From an uncultured Lentisphaeria bacterium (GTDB lineage: Bacteria > Verrucomicrobiota > Lentisphaeria > Victivallales > Victivallaceae): a DNA stretch of 5,054 bases. This document shows, piece by piece, positions 1 through 5,054 of this stretch; the stretch's first letter is position 1, and every line of letters starts with the position of its first letter. The stretch is taken from positions 1 through 5,054 of the forward strand of contig CAIJKT010000796.1 of assembly GCA_903821255.1 (NCBI GenBank). The letters are read 5' to 3'. The notes below the pieces were generated by a model. It worked only from the letters and a program-made list of their open reading frames with translations, was not told the origin of the DNA and did no database searches. Position numbers and translations under genes: made by a program.

Positions 1-55
1 TAACCAGACGGACAGCCGTCCGACTCCGATACTTTGGAGTGCCGTTGAGCAGAAT
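1..55. repeat. Double-hairpin direct repeat, copy 1
   Basis: This is the first of two near-identical copies of a roughly 55-bp unit; the second starts exactly 120 bp later. The unit holds two small inverted repeats. The first is GACGG/CCGTC (7-11 with 16-20, 4-base loop) and the second is ACTCC/GGAGT (23-27 with 36-40, 8-base loop). Copy 1 can also form an alternative stem CGGAC/GTCCG (9-13 with 18-22), which excludes the first. It differs from copy 2 by one extra G at about position 22, by T instead of C in the second loop, and by one G/T change near the end. The window starts on the first base of the unit, so more copies may lie upstream. It may be a REP-like intergenic element or part of a mobile-element end; its function is unknown. 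Confidence 0.75.
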
Positions 56-72
56 GTCTTTAAGTTTTACAA

Positions 73-106
73 ACATTTTGGACACCACATCTGCACATTT
101 TGGACA
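73..106. repeat. Pair of 12-bp direct repeats, 22-bp period
   Basis: The sequence ACATTTTGGACA occurs at 73-84 and again at 95-106, between the two double-hairpin repeats. Short repeated sites at such a spacing can be protein-binding sites. Transposase-binding repeats near insertion-sequence ends are one known example, but no transposase gene is in the window, so this assignment is only a guess. The repeat itself is directly visible. Confidence 0.5.
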
Positions 107-120
107 GCCCCGCGCCAGCA

Positions 121-174
121 TAACCAGACGGACAGCCGTCCACTCCGACACTTTGGAGTGCCGTTGAGCATAAT
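121..174. repeat. Double-hairpin direct repeat, copy 2
   Basis: This is the second copy of the unit at 1-55, with three small differences: one deleted base, one transition and one transversion. The hairpins are kept: GACGG/CCGTC at 127-131 with 136-140, and CACTCC/GGAGTG at 141-146 with 155-160. The second stem is one pair longer than in copy 1. The single-base indel between copies shifts every reading frame across the unit, which argues against a protein-coding origin. After about 174 the copies diverge into T-rich sequence. Confidence 0.75.
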
Positions 175-175
175 G

Positions 176-419
176 CTTTTGCTTTTTGCCTTCTGATTTC
201 CCGGTTTTCATTCTGACTCCTGTCTCTTGTCGCCTGACTCCTGTCCTTTTATATATAGTAAATTTGTCAACTGAAACGGCAACAGGAAGGTCAAAAAAGG
301 CTTTTCTTCGGACTGGTTATTTTGCATCTCCCGACCATTAAAAATGGAGCGGCGGAAGGTATTGTTCCAGGGCTGCCAATTATTTTTACGGCTTTTTTAT
401 CAAAAAAAGAATATTGCTA
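176..419. other. AT-rich intergenic region without a recognisable gene
   Basis: I see no coding region here. The stretch holds a 12-bp direct repeat, CTGACTCCTGTC, at 213-224 and 234-245 (21-bp period). It also holds the 11-mer AAATTTGTCAA at 260-270, the exact reverse complement of the sequence at the downstream promoter -35 (420-430). A small hairpin CCATT/AATGG lies at 335-347. A T6/A6 inverted run at 393-407 places an A-tract about 12 bases upstream of the -35, where it could act as an UP-like or curvature element. No clear terminator for an upstream gene and no convincing leftward promoter were found. Confidence 0.5.
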
Positions 420-448
420 TTGACAAATTTCATTAAATCATGTATACT
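420..448 (+). promoter_or_regulatory. Sigma70-type promoter of the regulator operon
   Basis: A perfect TTGACA -35 box (420-425) is followed after 17 bp by TATACT (443-448), one mismatch from the consensus -10. Transcription would start near 454-456, giving a leader of about 40 bases before the ATG at 496. An A-rich tract at 402-408 lies just upstream. With no strong terminator visible between the three downstream genes, this promoter probably drives all of them. The call rests on sequence match and position only. Confidence 0.8.
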
Positions 449-468
449 ATTAGTATTGTTACTAGTAA
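444..468. promoter_or_regulatory. Candidate tandem operator (TACTA/TAGTA palindromes)
   Basis: There are two adjacent palindromes. ATACTATTAGTAT (444-456) is a perfect 13-bp odd-centred palindrome, and TTACTAGTAA (459-468) is a perfect 10-bp even palindrome. Both are built from TACTA/TAGTA half-sites, with centres about 13.5 bp apart. They overlap the -10 box and the predicted start site, where a bound repressor would block transcription. The dimeric GntR-type regulator encoded just downstream is the obvious candidate ligand, giving autoregulation. The palindromes are seen; binding is inferred. AT-rich DNA makes short palindromes commoner by chance. Confidence 0.5.
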
Positions 469-495
469 TATGTCTAATATTAATGGTGGTGTGAT

Positions 496-1605
496 ATGGC
501 TTCCGAGCTTTCAATGTATCAGAAAATTACTGATGATATCAGAGGGGCGATAGACTACGGGGTTCTCAAGCCCGGCGATAAAGTTCCTTCCGTCAGCGCC
601 TTAAAAGGCAAATATGGCGTCAGCCATATTACCGCGCTTCGGGTTTACAAGGAACTGTCCGATTTGCGCTATGTGCAGCAGAAACGCGGCTGCGGTTATT
701 TTGTCCGCAGCAATGAAGAGTTAAAGCGCCCGGCCTTTACCGGTAATATCGGTTGTTTTATCCGCCCGCTGCGCGGCTACGACAGCAAGGACAATTATTT
801 TAATGACATAAACCTGGGAATTCAAACGGAAATTTGCAGTCGTCATATCAACCTGCTTACCAGTCATACCGTGCTGCCGCTGAACCAGCGCCCGGTAAGC
901 GACGCCTCGCTGGAACATATTGTTGATGCCATGCTGGAAATGACGGACAGGGTGGACGGCTATCTGGTGGATGAACGGATAACTGATGACATGCTTCAAA
1001 GGGTTCTGCGGCATACCGGCAAACCCATGGTCATCGTAAACCGCCTGAGTGAATTGCCGGTGGATACGGTCACGCCGCCGAACCGGGAAGGCGTCATCAA
1101 AGGACTCGACACCGCAGCCAGAATGGGCTACAGCAGTTTTATTTATTGTAATCAGGGTACAGCTCAAACCAACTTTCAGGAGAGGTTTGCGGCGTTCAAA
1201 AGTTTTGTCGCCGAAAACAATATTCCTGACAGCCGGATCGCAATCGTGGACGGATGCAGCCTTAATCCGCTGGCGGAAACCCTCGCATTACTGGAAAAAG
1301 GAATAAAACAGCTTAAGCCGCAGGGCAGGATACTGATAGTTGTACCGGCTTCAATCGGGCAGGAATGCCTTGACTGGCTGCCGACCCGGAATCTGCTCCC
1401 CGGCAAAGATATCGGAGTGTTGTGTACTGACGGATTCGGCTACAGCAGTTTCAAAAAACCGGAAATGACCTCTGTATTGTCAAAGCCTGAGCAAATAGGG
1501 GCCATGGCGGTGGACCGGCTGCTTCGGCGCCTCTCCGAGGAAACAAATGCCGACCCTAAAAATTATTCCCCGGAGGCAACTTTTTCATTCGGTGAAACTA
1601 TTTAG
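496..1605 (+). CDS. GntR-family transcriptional regulator with LacI-type sensor domain
   Basis: This 369-residue cytoplasmic DNA-binding regulator probably responds to a sugar. Residues about 7-75 form a GntR winged helix. Visible marks are YQKITDDIRGAI, the turn KPGDKVPS (26-33), the recognition-helix region VSHITALRVYKEL (42-54) and the wing GCGYFV (65-70). Residues about 83-345 resemble the periplasmic-binding-protein fold of LacI/GalR repressors: DINLGIQTEI, VDGYLV, KPMVIVNR, a QERFAAF segment and a C-terminal TSVLSKPEQIGAMAVDRLLRRL segment. The same architecture is known from AraR-type arabinose repressors. The ligand cannot be told from sequence. The ATG at 496 is the only reasonable start, because an in-frame stop lies at 481-483; its Shine-Dalgarno is weak (GGTGGT at 485-490). 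A near-consensus promoter and palindromes sit just upstream, suggesting autoregulation. The pseudopilin gene begins 53 bp downstream. Confidence 0.9.
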   Translation: MASELSMYQKITDDIRGAIDYGVLKPGDKVPSVSALKGKYGVSHITALRVYKELSDLRYVQQKRGCGYFVRSNEELKRPAFTGNIGCFIRPLRGYDSKDNYFNDINLGIQTEICSRHINLLTSHTVLPLNQRPVSDASLEHIVDAMLEMTDRVDGYLVDERITDDMLQRVLRHTGKPMVIVNRLSELPVDTVTPPNREGVIKGLDTAARMGYSSFIYCNQGTAQTNFQERFAAFKSFVAENNIPDSRIAIVDGCSLNPLAETLALLEKGIKQLKPQGRILIVVPASIGQECLDWLPTRNLLPGKDIGVLCTDGFGYSSFKKPEMTSVLSKPEQIGAMAVDRLLRRLSEETNADPKNYSPEATFSFGETI

Positions 1606-1643
1606 CGTTAAAATAAGGTTTTTCTGAAAATTATAAAGAACAT

Positions 1644-1650
1644 AAGGAGA
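1644..1650 (+). promoter_or_regulatory. Strong ribosome binding site for the pseudopilin (upstream start)
   Basis: AAGGAGA lies 8 bases before the ATG at 1659. This is close to ideal spacing and supports the longer start of the pseudopilin gene. Confidence 0.75.
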
Positions 1651-1658
1651 TAATAACA

Positions 1659-2435
1659 ATGAACAAAACGACGGAAAAGGCAAGAATTGAAAACCCAAAA
1701 GAAGGAGAATGGAAAATGAATGTGATGCCGGAAAAAACAAAGCTGCGGGCTCCCGCGGCAACTCAGGGCGACAGCGGCAGAAAGTTTTTTACACTCATAG
1801 AACTCCTGGTGGTCATAGCGATCATAGCAATCCTGGCCGCAATGCTGCTGCCGGCGCTGAATAAAGCGAGAAATAAAGCCAAGGCCGCCGGCTGCACCAA
1901 TAATCTTAAGCAGGTCGGCCAGTTTGTTGCTTTCTATCAGACTGACTGGAATGGCTATTTTCCGAAGCAGATTGGAAATGGTACTTTTTTCGATGATTTG
2001 CAAACATACACCCATATACAGTTTATAGATATGATAAAGAAAAAAACTGTTTTTACTTGTCCGGCAGATGATTACCGGATAAACCGGTTCAATGTATCTG
2101 ATTCAACAACCTGGTATATGCATGCCAGTTATGGGCAAAACAATTATATGCGACGGGATGATGCCACCACTATCACAGCGCCCATGAGAAAAGGCATTAT
2201 GAAAAACCCATCCACCCTGATTTACATGATAGACGTATATTCCGTTACAGCAGGGCGGGAAGGGTGGCCTCTGCTGTTCAGCGGAAATTTCTATCCATTT
2301 TCAGCGGCCGCGGCAACTGATCAGGCTGTTGATTTCCGTCATCAGGCATATGCCAATGCAATATGGGCCGATCTTCATGTATCTCAAGTAAAAAAGGACT
2401 CTCTTTACGGGTCTGGCCATAAATACGTATACTAA
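1659..2435 (+). CDS. Pseudopilin with prepilin-type N-terminus and H-x9-D C-terminal motif
   Basis: This 258-residue type II secretion/type IV pilin-like protein would be anchored in the inner membrane by its N-terminal helix. A hydrophilic basic leader (1-42) precedes [13 protein letters not shown], a membrane helix at about 43-64, followed by LLPALNKAR. The conserved Glu is E48, which puts processing between F43 and F44. The residue at -1 is therefore Phe rather than the canonical Gly; G40 lies three residues earlier. The globular part has two cysteines, C79 (in GCTNNLKQ) and C134 (in FTCPAD), as in PVC pseudopilins. Near the C-terminus H228-x9-D238 matches the processing-associated H-x9-DG signature, but Leu replaces Gly at 239. 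An in-frame ATG at 1716 has its own strong ribosome site and would shorten the leader by 19 residues. The gene ends in three consecutive in-frame TAA codons, 41 bp before the DUF4838-like gene. Its role is unknown; export or surface display of the neighbour is possible. Confidence 0.88.
   Translation: MNKTTEKARIENPKEGEWKMNVMPEKTKLRAPAATQGDSGRKFFTLIELLVVIAIIAILAAMLLPALNKARNKAKAAGCTNNLKQVGQFVAFYQTDWNGYFPKQIGNGTFFDDLQTYTHIQFIDMIKKKTVFTCPADDYRINRFNVSDSTTWYMHASYGQNNYMRRDDATTITAPMRKGIMKNPSTLIYMIDVYSVTAGREGWPLLFSGNFYPFSAAAATDQAVDFRHQAYANAIWADLHVSQVKKDSLYGSGHKYVY
1701..1718 (+). promoter_or_regulatory. Second ribosome binding site and in-frame alternative start
   Basis: GAAGGAG (1701-1707) sits 8 bases before an ATG at 1716 that is in frame with the pseudopilin. 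Starting here gives a 239-residue protein with a 23-residue leader before the processing site, closer to usual prepilin leaders. Both starts look translatable, and sequence alone does not decide between them. Confidence 0.5.
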
Positions 2436-2452
2436 TAATAAACGATGGTTAA

Positions 2453-2458
2453 TATAAT
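2453..2458 (+). promoter_or_regulatory. Isolated TATAAT, possible weak internal promoter
   Basis: A perfect -10 hexamer lies in the 41-bp gap before the DUF4838-like gene. No convincing -35 is found 16-18 bp upstream, where the sequence is the end of the pseudopilin gene, and there is no extended -10 TG. A transcript from here would have only about 12 bases of leader. It is probably a chance match in AT-rich DNA. Confidence 0.15.
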
Positions 2459-2476
2459 TACAGATTGGGAATTGAA

Positions 2477-5054
2477 ATGAATGTCTTCTTTACCAAAGCT
2501 GCATATTGTGCAGCCGTGGCGGCGATAATTGGAACTGCGTTTGCCGGCGAAGCAACTGCCTCCCGTTGCGTGAAACTTGACAATGAAAAGCAGTTGACGC
2601 TGGCGGCAGATGGAATGCCGGAATGCGAGATCGTCGTTCCGGAAGGCTCCAGCCCGACCAGTAAATTTGCGGCGCAGGAGCTGCAAAGTTTCCTGGAACA
2701 ATCCACCGGAGCGAAAATTCCACTGACGGACAAGGCGGCCGGCAGCAAAACCGCAATCATCATCGGGGACAACACTCTGTCCGCCGCCGCCGGGATTGAA
2801 GTTAAAAAACTGCCGCGCGACAGTTTTGTCATCAGGTCGGCCGGCAACCGGATTTACATTGCCGGCCGGGATGATCTGAACGCAGACCCGCGCAAGACCG
2901 TTAACGAAGGCGTCTGGGGACAGTTATATGAGCGGGGAACATTGTTTGGCGTATATGATTTTCTGGAAAGGTTTGCCGGAGTGAGATTTTATTTCCCCGG
3001 TCCAACGGGAACGATTGTGCCGAAACATAAAACTCTGTCCGTGCCGGCGATGGATATTATCGAAAAGCCGGATTATACCGTCAGGGAGTTGTCGATTTAT
3101 TCCGGCGCATGGTATGAGCCTGGTCAGCCTAATGATGGCTGGGCCGGACGCAATTTGAGCAGTTACCGCTTGCGCAGCAGGACAGATTATATTCCAAATT
3201 GTCACGGGCTGTCGCGGCTGGGTTATCTGACCCGCTTCGGCACAAGCCATCCGGAATATTTTGCTTTGATGAGCAACGGTCAGCGGCATAACAATCCGGC
3301 CTTGCCGCATCCCGGTCAGCTCTGTTTCTCCAGCGGCGTCCGGGAAGAGATTTATAAGGATGCGGAAGCGTTTCTGACCGGCAAGACCGCCGAGCAGCGC
3401 GGCGTGAAGACTGAACGTTTCGGCTATTGCTGGGATGCGTCGGGATTTCAGCCGGGATACTTCAATATTATGCCGCAGGACAGTTTTTACGAATGTACTT
3501 GTCCGGAATGCCGGAAACATTTTTCCAAGGGGCCGCAGGCCATTTCTGACTTCATCTGGGGATTTGCGGTTGAGACCGCGGAACGTCTGAAGAAAAACGA
3601 GATTCCGGGTTATGTGACCATGATGGCTTATCCGCCGTACATTAATCTGCCGAATGTAAAAATTCCGGACAATATGCTGGTAATGGTTGCCGAACGCGGG
3701 CCGTGGAATGAATCACTGCCGGAGATTCAGGCGAAAGATGACCGGGAGATTGCCGGCTGGGTGAAGAAAACCGGCGGCAGGGTCTGGCTCTGGACTTATG
3801 CCAATAAAGAAGGCGGCCTGGGAATTCCCGGCATTCCCAGCCTGACGCCCAATTGCATCGGTTCGTATTTTAAACGGCACAAGGAGAATATTTTCGGCGC
3901 TAAATTACAGACGGAAGTTGACCAGTATATATTCAATTACTTGAATTTTTATGTGTTCAGCAAAGTTGCGTGGGATAATTCAACCGACGTTGCCGCTCTG
4001 TTGAATGAACACTATCGCCTGATGTTCGGCCCGGCGGCTGATACCATGCACAAAATCTATGAACGGTTTGAAGGCATATGGTTGAAAAAAATAGCCGGCA
4101 AGCCGGTGGATACTCCGGAAGGTCCGGTCTGTATTGCCCCGTCCGAATATGAGTTGTGGAACAAAATTTATTCGCCGGAAGAACTTGCTTCGCTTACGGC
4201 ATTGTTTGATCTGGCGGAGAAGCAGACCGGCAATGACCCGGAAGCGCTGAAACGAGTCAAATTCATCAGGAGCAATTTTCTGGATGCTTTAGTCAGGAAT
4301 GCCCGGGAATACAATGCTAAAAAAGGCGCAATCGCGGATTTGATTTTTAATGTGAAAGACATTCCCGTCGGCGGGAAAATAACTCTGGACGGAAAACTTG
4401 ATGATCCGGCGTGGAAAAACAGCGCGGTAATACTCTTGTCGCCTTTTAACCAGGGAAAAATGCCGGTAAAGACAACTGTCCGCGGTTTGAAAGACAAGGA
4501 TTATATCTATTTCGCCTTTGACTGCGAAGAGCCGGAAATGAAAAATATCATCGCAAGCAAACGCGATAATGACGACCCTAATATCTGGCGGGACAGTTCA
4601 GTGGAAATATTTCTCAATCCGTCCGGCGACCGTAAAAAATATTATCAGATCCTGGTTAATGCCGCCGGCAGCGTCAGCGATTTGCAGAATGATAAAATAG
4701 GCTCCGGCAGCGGCCCGGCGGACTGGACCTGGAACAGCGACGCCATCGCCAAAACAGTCAGGGAGGACGGGCGCTGGACAATGGAAATTGCCATTCCGGT
4801 AAAGAAGCTGCCGGGATTCAATCAGGAAGGCTTCCCGGCAAATTTCAACCGCAACCGGATACTGGATAAAGGCAACGATTATATCACCCTTTATACCTGG
4901 AGCCCGTTCCTGCGCAACGGCTTTCACGACCTGCAGAATTTCGGCAGCCTGCGGTTCGGCGAAATCAAGGAGGAGATCTCAATTCTTGATAACGGCGATT
5001 TCTCCGCTCCTGTGCAGGGCCGGATGATGGGGCAATGGTATGGCGATCAGGCGA
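2477..5054 (+). CDS. Secreted DUF4838-like putative glycosidase with CBM9-like domain (3' end missing)
   Basis: The frame is open for 859 codons to the window edge, so the protein is incomplete. Residues 1-23 are a signal peptide: K7, a hydrophobic Ala-rich core, then AFA before G24. No lipobox is seen. Residues about 30-190 resemble the N-terminal domain of GH20/GH67-type enzymes (FAAQELQSFLEQSTGAKIPL, then GVYDFLERFAGVRFYFPG). Residues about 200-620 resemble DUF4838, thought to be a TIM-barrel glycosidase-like domain: NCHG (H243), HPEYFAL (258-264), MPQDSFYECTCPEC (332-345) and W499 before a helical part with YRLMFGPAADTM. Residues about 629-828 look like a CBM9-type sugar-binding domain (LDGKLDDPAW, W704, SVEIFLNPSGD). 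ILDNGDFSAP near 836-845 looks like the start of another beta-sandwich module. The start is the ATG at 2477 with GGGA six bases upstream and a stop in frame at 2450. Substrate and catalytic residues are unknown; glycan cleavage is inferred. Confidence 0.82.
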   Translation, partial: MNVFFTKAAYCAAVAAIIGTAFAGEATASRCVKLDNEKQLTLAADGMPECEIVVPEGSSPTSKFAAQELQSFLEQSTGAKIPLTDKAAGSKTAIIIGDNTLSAAAGIEVKKLPRDSFVIRSAGNRIYIAGRDDLNADPRKTVNEGVWGQLYERGTLFGVYDFLERFAGVRFYFPGPTGTIVPKHKTLSVPAMDIIEKPDYTVRELSIYSGAWYEPGQPNDGWAGRNLSSYRLRSRTDYIPNCHGLSRLGYLTRFGTSHPEYFALMSNGQRHNNPALPHPGQLCFSSGVREEIYKDAEAFLTGKTAEQRGVKTERFGYCWDASGFQPGYFNIMPQDSFYECTCPECRKHFSKGPQAISDFIWGFAVETAERLKKNEIPGYVTMMAYPPYINLPNVKIPDNMLVMVAERGPWNESLPEIQAKDDREIAGWVKKTGGRVWLWTYANKEGGLGIPGIPSLTPNCIGSYFKRHKENIFGAKLQTEVDQYIFNYLNFYVFSKVAWDNSTDVAALLNEHYRLMFGPAADTMHKIYERFEGIWLKKIAGKPVDTPEGPVCIAPSEYELWNKIYSPEELASLTALFDLAEKQTGNDPEALKRVKFIRSNFLDALVRNAREYNAKKGAIADLIFNVKDIPVGGKITLDGKLDDPAWKNSAVILLSPFNQGKMPVKTTVRGLKDKDYIYFAFDCEEPEMKNIIASKRDNDDPNIWRDSSVEIFLNPSGDRKKYYQILVNAAGSVSDLQNDKIGSGSGPADWTWNSDAIAKTVREDGRWTMEIAIPVKKLPGFNQEGFPANFNRNRILDKGNDYITLYTWSPFLRNGFHDLQNFGSLRFGEIKEEISILDNGDFSAPVQGRMMGQWYGDQA

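Noticed and set aside
2..196. Open frame of 64 codons from the window start on the plus strand, possible tail of an upstream gene
   Set aside because: It runs through both copies of the hairpin repeat, and the one-base indel between copies puts the same DNA in different frames. The peptide is low in recognisable features.
242..270. Leftward promoter from the reverse-complement TTGACA at 265-270
   Set aside because: No -10-like hexamer is found 16-18 bp away on the minus strand and there is no leftward gene in the window.
393..407. T6/A6 inverted run considered as a terminator
   Set aside because: It is a pure AT stem with no GC part and no following T-tract in either direction strong enough for termination. 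It is better explained as an A-tract upstream of the promoter.
721..1167. Minus-strand open frame of 148 codons inside the regulator gene
   Set aside because: It is a shadow of a clear GntR/LacI-type gene on the plus strand, with no recognisable domain.
1606..1658. Terminator or separate promoter between regulator and pseudopilin
   Set aside because: The 53-bp gap has no GC-rich hairpin and no -35/-10 pair; it is better read as an operon spacer with a strong ribosome site.
1709..1861. Short out-of-frame open frame starting with the ATG at 1709
   Set aside because: It overlaps the pseudopilin prepilin motif in another frame, and its ATG is only two bases after the GAAGGAG site, too close for initiation.
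1608..2015. Minus-strand open frame of 135 codons over the pseudopilin start
   Set aside because: It is antisense to the strongly conserved prepilin motif, and its peptide resembles no family I know.
2458..2847. Minus-strand open frames over the start of the DUF4838-like gene
   Set aside because: The plus strand carries a signal peptide and a long uninterrupted reading frame here; the minus frames are shadows.
2924..3520. Minus-strand open frame of 198 codons
   Set aside because: It lies wholly within the DUF4838-like gene, whose plus-strand motifs are clear; it looks like a GC-bias shadow.
3818..3840. Perfect 8-bp inverted repeat CTGGGAAT/ATTCCCAG with 7-base loop
   Set aside because: It lies inside the DUF4838-like coding sequence and follows from codons for a GIPGIP repeat. 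There is no T-tract, so it is not a terminator and is probably chance.
4168..4927. Two minus-strand open frames of 109 codons
   Set aside because: Both are antisense to the CBM9-like part of the plus-strand gene and show no domain features.

Overview
The window looks like chromosomal DNA from a bacterium of the PVC superphylum, most likely Lentisphaerota (Victivallales-like). This rests on protein style only. There is a pseudopilin whose FTLIE-type hydrophobic helix runs straight into an LLPALNKAR motif and which has a C-terminal H-x9-D signature. Beside it are a GntR/LacI-type hybrid regulator and a large secreted DUF4838-like protein. The organism call is inference and no database search was made.

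Layout. Bases 1-495 hold no convincing gene. They contain two copies of a roughly 55-bp double-hairpin repeat spaced 120 bp apart (1-55 and 121-174), two pairs of short 12-bp repeats, and an AT-rich stretch. That stretch ends in a near-consensus sigma70-type promoter (TTGACA, 17 bp, TATACT; 420-448). Two palindromes sharing TACTA/TAGTA half-sites overlap the -10 and start region (444-468) and are good operator candidates. Three plus-strand genes follow, separated by 53 and 41 bp: a GntR-family regulator with a LacI-type sugar-sensor domain (496-1605), a type II/IV-pilin-like pseudopilin (1659-2435), and a signal-peptide-bearing DUF4838-like putative glycosidase with a CBM9-like domain (2477 to beyond the window end). 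No strong terminator is visible between them, so they probably form one operon read from the promoter at 420.

Working model (inference). The regulator senses a sugar or glycan fragment and represses its own operon through the TACTA/TAGTA palindromes. When relieved, the operon makes an exported multidomain glycan-active protein together with a dedicated pseudopilin. The pairing of one pseudopilin with one secreted carbohydrate-active protein under a local sugar regulator is the most interesting system-level feature. The pseudopilin might help secrete, display or capture substrate for the enzyme, but nothing in the sequence proves this. The last gene is cut by the window edge just as a further domain appears to begin, so the operon probably continues.
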